DNA from: an uncultured Monoglobus sp.
GTDB lineage: Bacteria; Bacillota; Clostridia; Monoglobales; Monoglobaceae
Assembly: GCA_947630135.1 (NCBI GenBank)
Contig: CANRGH010000022.1
Span: forward strand, 1-38,009
DNA: 38,009 nucleotides
Direction: 5' to 3'
The notes beneath the pieces were generated by a model that was not told the origin of the DNA, searched no databases, and saw only the letters and a program-made list of their open reading frames with translations. Positions 25,571 to 35,073 of the stretch are shown here, one piece after another; positions within the stretch are counted from its first letter, which is position 1, and every line of letters starts with the position of its first letter. The position numbers and the translations under genes were made by a program.

Positions 25571-25600
25571 ATATTAACATATATATCCTTCTTTTGTCAA
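25571..25600 (-). promoter_or_regulatory. Sigma-A promoter of the serine hydrolase-foldase-cyclophilin-cca run
   Basis: On the minus strand TTGACA (25600-25595) and TAATAT (25576-25571) are 18 bp apart, with a TG just before the -10 box that would strengthen it as an extended -10. The GTG start follows about 40 bp downstream. Confidence 0.65.
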
Positions 25601-25618
25601 TGTAAATAATATAAAAGA

Positions 25619-25640
25619 AAAGCCCGAAATCCGGGCCTTT
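25619..25640 (-). terminator. Rho-independent terminator of the secreted CuAO-N protein gene
   Basis: GCCCG/CGGGC with an AAAT loop is flanked by AAA and TTT, followed on the minus strand by TTTTCTTTTAT. It lies about 20 bp after the stop at 25659. Confidence 0.75.
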
Positions 25641-25658
25641 CTTTGGTTGTGTTTCCGA

Positions 25659-27950
25659 TTACTCGGGATAGTCGTCAATAAACGCTGTTTCGGAAAAATC
25701 GTTCCAGCTCACGCGGTAGCCGAGGCTCTCGCTGAGCGCGCGCAGGGGTATCATGGTTCTGTCTCCGCGCAGCACCGGATAGGTGTCCATTTCAAAATCC
25801 GAGACGTTTACCCTCGCGATACTGCTGCCGACCGTGAACGAGATCACCGTGTCTTTATTCGCAGCGGTCGCGGTCTGCGCGCTGTCGTTCCAGCTCACCG
25901 TCATGCCAAGCGCCTCAAAAATTTTCCGCATAGGCACAAGCGTCCTGTCATTCAGAAGAATGGGGTCAACGTCAAAATCAAGGAACTCGCCGTTTAAGCT
26001 TACCAGAATTTTGTCAAGGTTCCCGTCCTCGGACGCGGGCCAGAACGGCTCGCACCACGTCTTTCCCTCGTCGGCGCTGAACAGCCTTTGGCCGTTTCGC
26101 AGCGTCACTATATATTTCCCGCCGCTGCATGCCGCTTTTGAGGGCAGCGAGTCAAAATGACTTTTCCCTTCATAACAAAAATTATTGTCAAGAAAATATA
26201 TGTTGCTGCCTAAGTTTTGGAAATTGCCCTGAAAATTCGGATTGGCGTCCCACGCCTTAAAGCGCAGCATGTATCCATTGCCCGTCTCTGTGACCTCAAA
26301 ATTGTCAAGATTGCCCGCGAGCAGCTCTTTTGTTTCGGCGTCCGCGCCGCTCATATACCGGTCGTAATATTTGTTGTATATGGTATCATAATCGGGGAGC
26401 GGCGTTTTCTCGGATGTCAGAAACGTCAGCTCCGGCTTTTCGTCGGAAATTCTGAATGCGTTTTTAAGACCGCCGAGGTAGTTCACGGGAAGCAGCGTCT
26501 CAAGCGAAAACTCCGCGGTCTCATGCGGCGGAAGCTCCGCATATGCGCAGGTGTCGGTGACAATGTTCGTGCCGTGTCCGCCCTTTGAGATGATAGGATG
26601 CTCCGTGCCGCTCCGCAGACTGCCGTCCTTGTTCCTCATCGTGACTATAATTCCCGCCGAGGTTGCCGCGTCATAGTTAAAATACCTCGTCCTGTCGCCG
26701 TTGTTGGTTATGCGCAGGTTATAACGCTCGGTGACTCCGTAATTGCCCATGCTGCATCCGTAACCGTGATTGTCGCGGCTCACGTCAAGCTCGAAATTCG
26801 GCGAATAATTGTCGGCCGTCATGCCGCTTTCGGGAATATATTCCTTGCTGTCGCTGTGGCGCGTGTCAAAAACCCACACGCTGTCACGCTTGCTTTGCGG
26901 CACGTTTTTGCCGTAATAATCAAGCTTTGAAGGGTCGTAATACTTTAGCGCGAGCATGTCGGACTCGGCGGTTATGTACTTTGACCAGATATCGTCCTGC
27001 GGGTTTAAATTTGTGACCCAGCTTTCGACCGTGACGGCCTCGGGAGTGTACTGATTTTTAAAGGTGACCGGAAGATAACTGCCGTCCGCAACGCTGTCGT
27101 CGATCACATACTCAAGATCCGCCTCGACCTTGGGCAGGCTGTCGGCCACACCCTTTAAGCATCTATCGCGCAGATATGAGCCGAAAGCGGTTCTGTTCCG
27201 GTCAAAATCGGAGCGGTCGCCGAGCTTCCCGTCCTTTGAGCGGAGCTCGACCACATTCATGTCGACCCTTCCCGAAAGCAGCTCGGTGTCCGCCGTCATA
27301 AACACCGGCAGGATCATTCCGCAGGCGGAATAATTGTCAACATAACTGCTCAGCCACACGGTCTCACCCTTTTTTATCGTCACGGTCTTTGGCGTATAAC
27401 CGCTGTTTTTAAACACGACGTCGGAGTTCAGCATATATATGTCGCCGCCGAGCATTGTGGCGACCGCGTCCTCGGCTCCCCATGTGGGGTACTCGTATTT
27501 CATGTTCCCGCTCCCGTCAATGTATCTGCGGACCTTCGGGGTCTCAAACGCGGCCCTGTTTATCCTCAGCACCGAGTCCTCCTTCGCGGTTATCTCAAGG
27601 TCAAGCTCCACGTCAAAGCCGAGTCCCGCGGGGTTATAGTTTTCGTCATATCCGTAGGTGTAGTTGATGTGGGTCAGATATATGTAATATCTGTCGGGGC
27701 CGAGATCGGGATTTGACATCGCGTATCTCGGGTTTGGATTTGAGGAGTCCGAAAGATACTCCCTGAATATGCCCTCGGTATTGTTGCAGTAAATAAACTT
27801 TCCGCCGCCGACCGGCTCAAAATTCAGTTCCGCGGGTTTTACGCCCTCGGCGAAACATATACTTGACAAGAGCGGCATAAACAGTATAATAAAGATAGCG
27901 GCCGCTGACCTTAGCGCCGCGGATAGATCCGTTTTAAAGCTCGTTTTCAT
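25659..27950 (-). CDS. Secreted protein with C-terminal copper amine oxidase N-like domain
   Basis: The 763-residue product starts with a signal peptide (MKTSFKTDLSAALRS, a hydrophobic core, cleavage near CFAEG). The C-terminal 116 residues resemble a copper amine oxidase N-like (stalk) domain: LNDRTLVPMRKIFEALGMTVSW, repeated in part as LRGDRTMIPLRALSESLGYRVSW. Just before it is a single Asp-box-like motif, SADEGKTW, usual in sialidase-type propellers. The large middle part (about 30-620) is not recognised; it is rich in aromatic and beta-prone sequence, with PILS-type Ig-like stretches. The start at 27950 is chosen by GGA eight bases upstream and the signal peptide; the open frame further upstream overlaps the feoB 5' end. 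The gene is divergent from feoB and ends in its own terminator. Function is unknown; cell-surface location is likely. Confidence 0.78.
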   Translation of the reverse strand: MKTSFKTDLSAALRSAAAIFIILFMPLLSSICFAEGVKPAELNFEPVGGGKFIYCNNTEGIFREYLSDSSNPNPRYAMSNPDLGPDRYYIYLTHINYTYGYDENYNPAGLGFDVELDLEITAKEDSVLRINRAAFETPKVRRYIDGSGNMKYEYPTWGAEDAVATMLGGDIYMLNSDVVFKNSGYTPKTVTIKKGETVWLSSYVDNYSACGMILPVFMTADTELLSGRVDMNVVELRSKDGKLGDRSDFDRNRTAFGSYLRDRCLKGVADSLPKVEADLEYVIDDSVADGSYLPVTFKNQYTPEAVTVESWVTNLNPQDDIWSKYITAESDMLALKYYDPSKLDYYGKNVPQSKRDSVWVFDTRHSDSKEYIPESGMTADNYSPNFELDVSRDNHGYGCSMGNYGVTERYNLRITNNGDRTRYFNYDAATSAGIIVTMRNKDGSLRSGTEHPIISKGGHGTNIVTDTCAYAELPPHETAEFSLETLLPVNYLGGLKNAFRISDEKPELTFLTSEKTPLPDYDTIYNKYYDRYMSGADAETKELLAGNLDNFEVTETGNGYMLRFKAWDANPNFQGNFQNLGSNIYFLDNNFCYEGKSHFDSLPSKAACSGGKYIVTLRNGQRLFSADEGKTWCEPFWPASEDGNLDKILVSLNGEFLDFDVDPILLNDRTLVPMRKIFEALGMTVSWNDSAQTATAANKDTVISFTVGSSIARVNVSDFEMDTYPVLRGDRTMIPLRALSESLGYRVSWNDFSETAFIDDYPE

Positions 27951-28050
27951 ATAATTCATCCTTTCAAATTTATCTTTATGTTTTATATGACGACAAAAAC
28001 CGCGGATTAGTTCCACAAAATCAGAAAAAAGTTTACAACGGGAGAAATTT
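27951..28050. other. Divergent intergenic region between the CuAO-N protein gene and feoB
   Basis: About 100 bp of AT-rich sequence must hold both divergent promoters. No pair of boxes is convincing on either strand, and no Fur-like palindrome could be picked out by eye. A GGGAGA site precedes the feoB ATG. Confidence 0.4.
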
Positions 28051-30063
28051 ATGTCTGTTACCATAGCACTCGCGGGCAACCCTAACTGCGGCAAAACCAC
28101 AATATTCAACGCCCTCACCGGATCCGAGCAATACGTCGGCAACTGGCCAGGCGTCACCGTTGAGAAAAAGGAAGGACGGCTTGTTTCCGATCCCGAGATC
28201 ACGATCGCCGATCTGCCCGGCATCTATTCGCTCTCGCCCTACACTCCCGAGGAGGTCGTGGCGAGAAACTATCTTGTGTCCTCGCCTCCCGATGTTATCC
28301 TGGACATTCTCGACGGGACCAACATTGAGCGCAACCTCTATCTCACGACCCAGCTCATGGAGCTCGGAATTCCTATGGTCGTTCTGATCAACATGGCCGA
28401 CGTGCTCGAAAAGCGGGGCGACGTGATAGATCTGAAGAAATTCTCAAAGGCGATCGGCGGCTGTCCGGTGTTTGAAGTCTCGGCCTTAAAGGGAGACGGC
28501 CTGCGCCGCGCGGTAGACGCGGCGGTCGCTCTTGCGGGGAAGCCCTCTAACACAAATCCGATCGGATTTTCGGCCCCGGTTGAGGAGGCGGCGCTTGAGA
28601 TACAAAAAATAATTTCGCCCGCTTGCCCGCGCAGGGAACAGCGGCGGTTTTTCGCGGTCAAAGTCTTTGAGCGCGACGAGAGGCTTTCGGAGCTTATCGG
28701 CGAGCTTCCCGAGCGTGGCAGGATCGAGGAGATAATCAAAAAAACCGAAAAAAAGCTTGAAGACGACAGCGAGAGCATAATCACCACCGAGCGCTACGCG
28801 AAGATAACATCAATAATAAAAAGCAGCTACATAAACCGCGCGGGCGGCGACGCGCTTTCCGAGAAGATCGACAGCGTGCTCACAAACCGCTGGGCCGCGA
28901 TCCCGATTTTCGCGGCGGTTATGTTTGTTATGTATTATGTCTCGGTAACGTCGCTCGGCGCGATGTTCTCGGGCATAATAGAAGACAATATTTTCGGCGA
29001 CTCGGGAATTGTGCCCGTTGTCATCAGAGCGTTCCTGACCGCGATAGGCACGCACGAAAAGCTTATCTCGCTGATAATCGACGGCATAATCGCGGGCGTG
29101 GGCTCGGTGCTCAGCTTCGTGCCGCAGATAATGATACTGTTCATATTCATGGCGTTTCTTGAGGACTGCGGATATATGTCCCGCGTGGCGTTTATTATGG
29201 ACGGAATTTTCAGAAAGATCGGGCTTTCGGGCAAGTCGTTCATCCCGATAATAATCGGCACAGGCTGCGGCGTTCCGGGAATTATGGCGTCGCGCACGAT
29301 CGAGAACGCGGCCGAGCGCCGTCTGACGATAATCACGACAACGTTTATCCCGTGCAGCGCCAAGCTGCCGATGATCGCTCTGTTTTCGGGCGTTTTCCTC
29401 GGCGGCGCGTGGTGGGCCGCTCCCGCCGCATATCTCATCGGGGCGCTGGCGATAATCATATCCGGAATAATTTTAAAGCGGCTCAAGCTGTTTAAGGGCG
29501 ACTCAACACCGTTTATCATGGAGCTCCCGCCCTATCATCTGCCGATTCCGAAAAACGTGTTTAAAAGCATGTGGAACAGGGTCTCGTCGTTTGTGAAAAA
29601 GGCGGGCACGGTTATCCTGCTCTCGGCGATCGTGATATGGCTGCTTTCAAACCTCGGAATTAGCAGCGGACGCGTCGGATTTACCGACGATTTTTCGGTG
29701 TCGATCCTGTCATACATCGGCGGAGCCTTCGCGTGGCTGTTTAAGCCGCTCGGCTTCGGAACCCGCGAGGCCGCGGTGGCCGTGCTCTCGGGCCTTGTCG
29801 CCAAAGAGAACGTGGTCAGCACCCTCGCCGTTCTCTATCCCGGCGCGGATCTCGCCTCGGCTCTGACCGGCGCGTTCACGCCGGTTTCGGCTTTTGCGTT
29901 TTTGGTGTTCAATCTTTTGTGTGCGCCGTGCGTGGCAGCAATGGCCGCTATCGCCCGCGAAATGAGCAGCAAAAAATGGACCGCATTCGCTCTGGGCTAT
30001 CAGACGGTTTTCGCCTATGTCGTATCATTTCTGATATATCAGATAGGCTCGCTGCTAATATAG
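28051..30063 (+). CDS. feoB: Ferrous iron transport protein B
   Basis: FeoB is the membrane GTPase-coupled Fe(II) transporter. The 670-residue protein has the N-terminal G domain (G1 GNPNCGKTT at 8-16, G3 DLPGIYSL at about 54, G4-like NMAD), the helical GDI-like spacer, then several membrane segments and the family's Gate motifs, including GTGCGVPGIMASRTIENAAE with its Cys and FIPCSAKLPM. C-terminal helices contain LFNLLCAPCVAA. GGGAGA lies just before the ATG. No FeoA or FeoC gene adjoins it, which is less usual. pyrE follows from its own promoter immediately after the stop. Confidence 0.96.
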   Translation: MSVTIALAGNPNCGKTTIFNALTGSEQYVGNWPGVTVEKKEGRLVSDPEITIADLPGIYSLSPYTPEEVVARNYLVSSPPDVILDILDGTNIERNLYLTTQLMELGIPMVVLINMADVLEKRGDVIDLKKFSKAIGGCPVFEVSALKGDGLRRAVDAAVALAGKPSNTNPIGFSAPVEEAALEIQKIISPACPRREQRRFFAVKVFERDERLSELIGELPERGRIEEIIKKTEKKLEDDSESIITTERYAKITSIIKSSYINRAGGDALSEKIDSVLTNRWAAIPIFAAVMFVMYYVSVTSLGAMFSGIIEDNIFGDSGIVPVVIRAFLTAIGTHEKLISLIIDGIIAGVGSVLSFVPQIMILFIFMAFLEDCGYMSRVAFIMDGIFRKIGLSGKSFIPIIIGTGCGVPGIMASRTIENAAERRLTIITTTFIPCSAKLPMIALFSGVFLGGAWWAAPAAYLIGALAIIISGIILKRLKLFKGDSTPFIMELPPYHLPIPKNVFKSMWNRVSSFVKKAGTVILLSAIVIWLLSNLGISSGRVGFTDDFSVSILSYIGGAFAWLFKPLGFGTREAAVAVLSGLVAKENVVSTLAVLYPGADLASALTGAFTPVSAFAFLVFNLLCAPCVAAMAAIAREMSSKKWTAFALGYQTVFAYVVSFLIYQIGSLLI

Positions 30064-30069
30064 CCGCGT

Positions 30070-30098
30070 TTGACACTAATAATAAAATATTATATAAT
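30070..30098 (+). promoter_or_regulatory. Consensus sigma-A promoter of pyrE
   Basis: TTGACA (30070-30075) and TATAAT (30093-30098) are both perfect and 17 bp apart, starting only 7 bp after the feoB stop. The transcript would have a leader of about 28 nt with GGGAGG before the ATG, too short for an attenuator. Confidence 0.88.
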
Positions 30099-30132
30099 AA
30101 TCGAAACACAAGTGAAGACGGGAGGTTTTTAT

Positions 30133-30795
30133 ATGCTTGAACAATCTAAAAAAGAGTTTATTGAATTTATGATGAGCGCGGACGTGCTCCGCTTCGGCGA
30201 CTTTGTGACAAAGAGCGGCAGAAACACGCCCTATTTTGTCAACACCGGCAATTACAGAACCGGAAAACAGATCGCGACGCTCGCGAAGTTCTACGCCGCG
30301 CTGATCAAAAACGAGTGCGGCGATGAGTTTGACTGCATGTTCGGCCCTGCCTACAAGGGCATTCCGCTCGCGGCCGCCGCTGCCGCCGCGCTGTATAATG
30401 AACACGGGATAGACAAGCCGTATTTCTTTAACCGCAAAGAGGAAAAGGACCACGGCGAGGGCGGCTCCCTAGTCGGATATAAGCCGCAGGACGGCAACCG
30501 CGTGATCATTATTGAGGATGTTATCACGGCGGGCACGGCCATACGCGAGACGGTTCCGATCCTGACCGCCGCAGCGGACGTTAAGATCCCGCACATGTTC
30601 ATCTCGGTCGACCGCTGCGAGGTCGGCCAAACCCCGGGAAAAACGGCTGTTATGGAGGTCATGGAGGACTTCGGGATAAACGTCCACGCGATAGTGACCG
30701 TCCGCGACATACACGAATATCTAAAGCAGTCCGGCGAATACGCCCCCGTCCTTAAAAACATGGAAAGCTATATGGAAAAATACTGCGTGCTGTAA
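30133..30795 (+). CDS. pyrE: Orotate phosphoribosyltransferase
   Basis: PyrE joins orotate to PRPP to make OMP in pyrimidine synthesis. The 220-residue protein includes FGDFVTKSGRNTPYFVNTG (start of the fold), FGPAYKGIPLA, the lysine-rich loop NRKEEKDHGEGG, and the PRPP-binding motif VIIIEDVITAGTA (about residue 125). The ATG at 30133 has GGGAGG at ideal spacing; the earlier TTG in the same frame lies in the promoter. It is a lone pyr gene here, followed 23 bp later by the RCC1-like surface protein gene. Confidence 0.96.
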   Translation: MLEQSKKEFIEFMMSADVLRFGDFVTKSGRNTPYFVNTGNYRTGKQIATLAKFYAALIKNECGDEFDCMFGPAYKGIPLAAAAAAALYNEHGIDKPYFFNRKEEKDHGEGGSLVGYKPQDGNRVIIIEDVITAGTAIRETVPILTAAADVKIPHMFISVDRCEVGQTPGKTAVMEVMEDFGINVHAIVTVRDIHEYLKQSGEYAPVLKNMESYMEKYCVL

Positions 30796-30818
30796 ATTAT
30801 TAACCGGGAGGAAGGGAA

Positions 30819-32987
30819 ATGAAAAAAGATTTAAAAAGATTGTGGGCGTTTGTGTGCGCCGCTGCGCTGATGGTCGGATTATTTGCGATAATTCCGGAAC
30901 CGGTCGCGCTCGCAGGTAACACCGGCTCGGTAAATATGCCGCAGACCATAGCCGCCGGAGAAAATTACTCCGCCGCGATAACCAAGGACGGCGAGCTTAT
31001 GGTGTGGGGAGCAAATTACAGCGGCAACCTCGGGGTGGAAAGCGACGGCAACTATGTTATTGAACCGACAAAGAAAATGGATAACGTTGTATCTGTATAC
31101 GCGTCAAATGAAATCTCCGTTCCTCTTTTCGCGGCAATAACCGAAGACGGTAAACTTTGGACATGGGGTATAAATGACTTTGGTCAGCTTGGCAACGGAA
31201 ACACAACAAACACCACTGTTCCTCAAAATATTATGACGGACGTAAAGGCCGCAGCCGTCGGATTTAAACATGCCGCGGCGATAAAAAATGACGGAAGCTT
31301 GTGGACATGGGGCCTTAATAACAAAGGTCAGCTCGGCGACGGCACGACTGATAATTCATCTGTTCCGAAAAAAGTCATGGACAATGTGACAGCAGTATCT
31401 GCGGGATTTTGGAGCACAGCAGCCTTAAAGGACGACGGCACACTTTGGTTTTTTGGAAATAACAGATATGGGTATTTTGGCAACGGAACAACCGATGGCA
31501 GCCTCGTTCCGCTGCAGGTATTGGACAATGTTTCGTTTGTTCAAATTCGCGAGGATTGTACCGCAGCCTTGAAAAATGACGGCACTCTCTGGATGAGCGG
31601 AACTAATCTTAACTATGAGCTTGGATACGCAGGTGAAAGAACCAATCCCAATTTTACCCAAGCCTTGGATGGCGTAAAAAGCGTCAGCCTCGGTTACAGG
31701 TCTACAATTGCGATCAAAAACAACGGAGAGCTTTGGGGCTGGGGCGCCGGCGGAGCGCTGGGCGACGGCAAAATTGATACATTTAATCTGCCTCATAAAG
31801 TAATGGAAAATGTAAACTCTGTTGCCGCCGGATATGACCATTCGCTTATTTTGCTTGAGGACGGCACGTTGCTTTCATGCGGAAGAAATTATAGCGGTCA
31901 GCTCGGTGACGGAAATTGTCAGACAAACACTCCCACATTAATTCCGGCCCCGGTAAAAATCGGCAAAGTGAAAACCGTGGTTGATGAACCCGAGGCAACA
32001 CCTACCGCGGAACCGACCGCAACACCCACGGTAGCGCCTACTTTAGAGCCGACGGCAGAGCCAACCGCGGAGCCGACCGCGGAACCCACCGCTACACCCA
32101 CCGCGGAACCTACGGCAACACCTACCGCGGAACCCACGGCTACGCCCACAGCGGAGCCTACGGCTACGCCCACTGTGGAGCCGACTGCTACACCTACAGC
32201 GACACCGACCGCTGAACCCACCGAAGAGCCGACAGCTACGCCGATCGCAACTACTACGACAACACCAACCGTAACACCTATTGCGACACCTACTGCGGTT
32301 CCGGTTCCTACACCTACCGTAACACCTACAGCTATACCAACTGCGGTTCCGGCTCCTACGCCGACTGCAACTCCTACGGCAACGCCCACCGCGGAGCCCA
32401 CGGCTACACCCACTGCTACACCTACAGCAACGCCGACTGTTGTTCCGGCTCCTACGCCGACTGCAACTCCTACGGCAACGCCTACCGCGGAGCCAACCGC
32501 TACGCCGACCGCGGAGCCGACCGCTACACCTACCGCTACTCCCACCGCGGAACCCACGGCTACGCCTACTGCGGAACCTACCGCAACACCAACTGTGGAG
32601 CCCACAGCAACACCCACAACGGAACCCACGGCGACACCCACAACGGAACCCACGGCGACACCCACCGCGGAGCCAACGGCTACGCCGACTGCGGAGCCCA
32701 CAGCTACGCCTCTTCCGAACGGCATAATTTATCTTTCGGAGCCGACTCTTGACGGAAACACGGTCAACGCGCGCGTTCTGAACAACAGCGGCAAAGACGC
32801 TGCGCTTATAGCCGCGGTATACGGCGGAGACGGAGCAATACTCAAGGATGTTAAGATCATCAGCCTGAGTCAAGGCGAAATCAAAGAGATAACGCAGAAC
32901 TTAAACATTTCGGACGGCGATATTGTCAAAGTCTTTTTGTGGGATGAAAAGCTCTCCCCGGCCTGTCAGCCAAGGATACTGAAATAA
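30819..32987 (+). CDS. Secreted RCC1-repeat (seven-bladed propeller) protein with Thr/Pro linker
   Basis: The 722-residue protein has a signal peptide (MKKDLKRLW, hydrophobic core, cleavage near ALAG). Residues about 40-375 hold seven RCC1 repeats, recognisable at [76 protein letters not shown] and [14 protein letters not shown], enough for a closed seven-bladed propeller. A tract of about 240 residues of [10 protein letters not shown] repeats follows, then a C-terminal domain of about 85 residues ending in [17 protein letters not shown], a pattern recalled from clostridial secreted proteins. There is no SLH or LPXTG motif. A GGGAGGAAGG site precedes the ATG, 23 bp after pyrE. The ligand is unknown; RCC1 propellers commonly bind proteins. 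Confidence 0.88.
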   Translation: MKKDLKRLWAFVCAAALMVGLFAIIPEPVALAGNTGSVNMPQTIAAGENYSAAITKDGELMVWGANYSGNLGVESDGNYVIEPTKKMDNVVSVYASNEISVPLFAAITEDGKLWTWGINDFGQLGNGNTTNTTVPQNIMTDVKAAAVGFKHAAAIKNDGSLWTWGLNNKGQLGDGTTDNSSVPKKVMDNVTAVSAGFWSTAALKDDGTLWFFGNNRYGYFGNGTTDGSLVPLQVLDNVSFVQIREDCTAALKNDGTLWMSGTNLNYELGYAGERTNPNFTQALDGVKSVSLGYRSTIAIKNNGELWGWGAGGALGDGKIDTFNLPHKVMENVNSVAAGYDHSLILLEDGTLLSCGRNYSGQLGDGNCQTNTPTLIPAPVKIGKVKTVVDEPEATPTAEPTATPTVAPTLEPTAEPTAEPTAEPTATPTAEPTATPTAEPTATPTAEPTATPTVEPTATPTATPTAEPTEEPTATPIATTTTTPTVTPIATPTAVPVPTPTVTPTAIPTAVPAPTPTATPTATPTAEPTATPTATPTATPTVVPAPTPTATPTATPTAEPTATPTAEPTATPTATPTAEPTATPTAEPTATPTVEPTATPTTEPTATPTTEPTATPTAEPTATPTAEPTATPLPNGIIYLSEPTLDGNTVNARVLNNSGKDAALIAAVYGGDGAILKDVKIISLSQGEIKEITQNLNISDGDIVKVFLWDEKLSPACQPRILK
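31990..32710 (+). repeat. Tandem Thr/Pro/Glu/Ala linker repeat
   Basis: About 60 units of 12 bp encode TPTA/EPTA alternation, with short interruptions such as TAVPVPTPT. All changes stay in frame. The minus strand is also open across it, a side effect of codon periodicity. Confidence 0.85.
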
Positions 32988-32995
32988 AAAAACAG

Positions 32996-33031
32996 GCGCC
33001 GCCCGAATTCACTCGGGCGGCGCGTATTTTT
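32996..33031. terminator. Strong bidirectional terminator between the RCC1 gene and thrS
   Basis: The stem GCGCCGCCCGA / TCGGGCGGCGC is perfect over 11 pairs. A T-run follows on the plus strand and an A-run precedes it, so it can end both convergent transcripts. Confidence 0.9.
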
Positions 33032-33033
33032 TA

Positions 33034-34779
33034 TTAATCCTTCGCTTTTGTCGCTATCTTGTCGAGGATCAGACTCATAAACTCGCTCATGGGCATTGAT
33101 CCGATGTCGCCGTTCTTTCTGTCGCGGACGGAGACGGTCTTTTCCTCCTGCTCCTTCTCGCCCACAACAAGGATATACGGCACTCGCTCAAGGCGGGCTT
33201 CTCTGATCTTATATCCTATCTTTTCCTTTCTGGTGTCAAGCTCGTTTCTTATTCCGCGCTTGTCAAGCTCGGTCTTAACGCTCTCGGCGTACTCCATATA
33301 TTTATCCGAAATTGGCAGAACCTTTACTTGGACCGGAGCCAGCCATGTGGGGAACGCGCCCGCGTATTTTTCGATAAGCAGCGCAAGCGTTCTCTCATAG
33401 CATCCGATCGAGGTCCTGTGGATGATATAGGGGTTCTTTTTTGTGCCGTCCTTATCCACATACTCCATGCCGAACTTCTCGGCCAGCATCTGGTCGATCT
33501 GAATGGTGATGAGCGTGTCTTCCTTGCCGAACACATTCTTTATCTGAATGTCAAGCTTGGGGCCGTAGAACGCGGCCTCGCCGACGCCCACAACATAGGG
33601 GATCTCAAGGTCATCAAGAATGGTTTTCATAACGCCCTGCGCCTCGTCCCACTGCTCGGGCGTGCCGATATATTTTTCGCGGTCGTTCGGATCCCACTGT
33701 GAAAATCTGTAAGAAACGTCCTCGTCAAGCCCCAGCGTCTCAAGCATGAAGTTGCACAGCTCGAGGCAGCCCTTGAACTCGTCCTCAAGCTGCTCCGGGG
33801 TGCACATCAGGTGGCCCTCCGAGATCGTGAACTGGCGCACTCTAATGAGGCCGTGCATCTCGCCCGACGACTCGTTCCTGAACAGCGTCGAGGTCTCGTT
33901 GAGGCGCATCGGCAGGTCGCGGTACGAGCGGCCGCGGTTCAGGAACGCCTGGTACTGGAACGGGCAGGTCATGGGACGGAGTGCGTAAACCTCCTTGTCC
34001 TTTTCCTCGTCGCCCAGAATAAACATGCCGTCCTTATAGTGGTCCCAATGGCCCGATATTTTATATAGGTCGCTCTTGGCCATAAGCGGAGTCTTGGTAA
34101 GCTGCCAGCCGCGCCTCTGCTCCTCATCCTCAACAAATCTCTGAAGGAGCTGAATTACTCTCGCGCCCTTGGGAAGCATGATCGGCAGGCCCTGACCGAT
34201 ATAATCGACCGTGGTGAACAGCTCAAGCTCGCGGCCCAGCTTGTTATGGTCGCGCTTTCTTGCCTCCTCCATTTGCTCAAGATACTCGTTAAGCTCGGTC
34301 TTGTTTTTAAACGCCGTGCCGTATATGCGCTGAAGCATCTTGTTCTTCTCGTCGCCGCGCCAGTAGGCTCCGGTTGCGCTCAGCAGCTTTACCGCCTTGA
34401 CCTTTCCGGTATAGTTCACATGCGGACCCGCGCACAGGTCGGTGAACTCGCCCTGCTTGTAGAAGGAAATCGTCTCGCCCTCGGGCAGGTCGTTGATGAG
34501 CTCGATCTTATAAGGCTCATCCTTCATAAGCTCAAGCGCCTCGTCTCGGGGCAGCTCGAACCGCTCGATCTTAAGGTTCTCCTTTGCGATCTTTTTCATC
34601 TCGGCCTCGATCTTCTCAAGGTCGTCATTGGTGAATGTGTGCTCGGTGTCAAAGTCATAGTAAAAGCCGTTGTCGATCGCCGGGCCTATCGCCAGCTTGA
34701 CGTCGGGCCAGAGGCGCTTTATCGCCTGCGCCATAACATGCGACGCCGAATGTCTCAAAGTTTGCAGTTGTTCGTCCAT
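33034..34779 (-). CDS. thrS: Threonyl-tRNA synthetase lacking the N-terminal TGS domain
   Basis: ThrS charges tRNA-Thr. The 581-residue product starts at the tRNA-SAD editing domain, with HSASHVMAQA (residues about 10-19) and the matching Cys-x-x-x-His in TDLCAGPH. The class II core has motif 1-like PKGARV, motif 2 (FRNESSGEMHGLIRVRQF) and motif 3 (HRTSIGCYERTLALL), then the anticodon-binding domain (VLPISDKYMEYA...DTRKEKIGYKIREA). Typical enzymes are about 640 residues because of a TGS domain of some 60 residues, which is absent here. The ATG at 34779 has AAAGGA nine bases upstream and is just after a T-box leader, so a longer N-terminus is not possible. Confidence 0.96.
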   Translation of the reverse strand: MDEQLQTLRHSASHVMAQAIKRLWPDVKLAIGPAIDNGFYYDFDTEHTFTNDDLEKIEAEMKKIAKENLKIERFELPRDEALELMKDEPYKIELINDLPEGETISFYKQGEFTDLCAGPHVNYTGKVKAVKLLSATGAYWRGDEKNKMLQRIYGTAFKNKTELNEYLEQMEEARKRDHNKLGRELELFTTVDYIGQGLPIMLPKGARVIQLLQRFVEDEEQRRGWQLTKTPLMAKSDLYKISGHWDHYKDGMFILGDEEKDKEVYALRPMTCPFQYQAFLNRGRSYRDLPMRLNETSTLFRNESSGEMHGLIRVRQFTISEGHLMCTPEQLEDEFKGCLELCNFMLETLGLDEDVSYRFSQWDPNDREKYIGTPEQWDEAQGVMKTILDDLEIPYVVGVGEAAFYGPKLDIQIKNVFGKEDTLITIQIDQMLAEKFGMEYVDKDGTKKNPYIIHRTSIGCYERTLALLIEKYAGAFPTWLAPVQVKVLPISDKYMEYAESVKTELDKRGIRNELDTRKEKIGYKIREARLERVPYILVVGEKEQEEKTVSVRDRKNGDIGSMPMSEFMSLILDKIATKAKD

Positions 34780-34834
34780 TTCAAAAAATCCTTTCTATAA
34801 TTAGATTGTTAATTTATTTCTAAAAACAAAAACA

Positions 34835-34866
34835 CCCCAAAGCGCGGAAATTCCGTGCCTTAGGGG
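34835..34866 (-). terminator. T-box intrinsic terminator
   Basis: On the minus strand CCCC...GGGG encloses a long stem (CCCCTAAGGCACGGAA / TTCCGCGCTTTGGGG) followed by GTTTTTGTTTTTA. It would form when the T-box is not bound by uncharged tRNA-Thr. Confidence 0.85.
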
Positions 34867-35067
34867 CGCGTGTCAACGCGCGGTTCCACCCTGATTTATC
34901 TCTTTTTATGCCCTTGTCGCGGACGGACGGCGCCGCTTAATCGGTTACCCTTTCAGCGCGCAGCTCCCGAGTGGTGTTCACACTCCGCCCGCACGGAAAC
35001 GCTCTCAGCCCGCGGCGCTTCCTCTCTTTGAGCTTTTACGGTGTGCTACTGTCTCGTTCATCGCTCT
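34835..35067 (-). promoter_or_regulatory. T-box leader (tRNA-Thr responsive) of thrS
   Basis: The leader contains the T-box core AGGGTGGAACCGCG (34892-34879 on the minus strand), just before an intrinsic terminator. Stem I is visible upstream, and its specifier loop reads GTGAACACCACTCGGGAG, in which ACC (34975-34973) is a threonine codon, matching thrS. Uncharged tRNA-Thr would pair with ACC and with the T-box bulge to form the antiterminator, raising thrS expression when threonine is short. Confidence 0.93.
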
Positions 35068-35073
35068 TTCAGA

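Noticed and set aside
27951..28223. Longer N-terminus for the secreted CuAO-N protein
   Set aside because: It would overlap the feoB start on the other strand and bury the signal peptide; a GGA site supports 27950.
31919..32725. Minus-strand open frame rich in VGVAVG repeats
   Set aside because: It is the antisense of the Thr/Pro repeat of the RCC1 protein, with no ribosome binding site.
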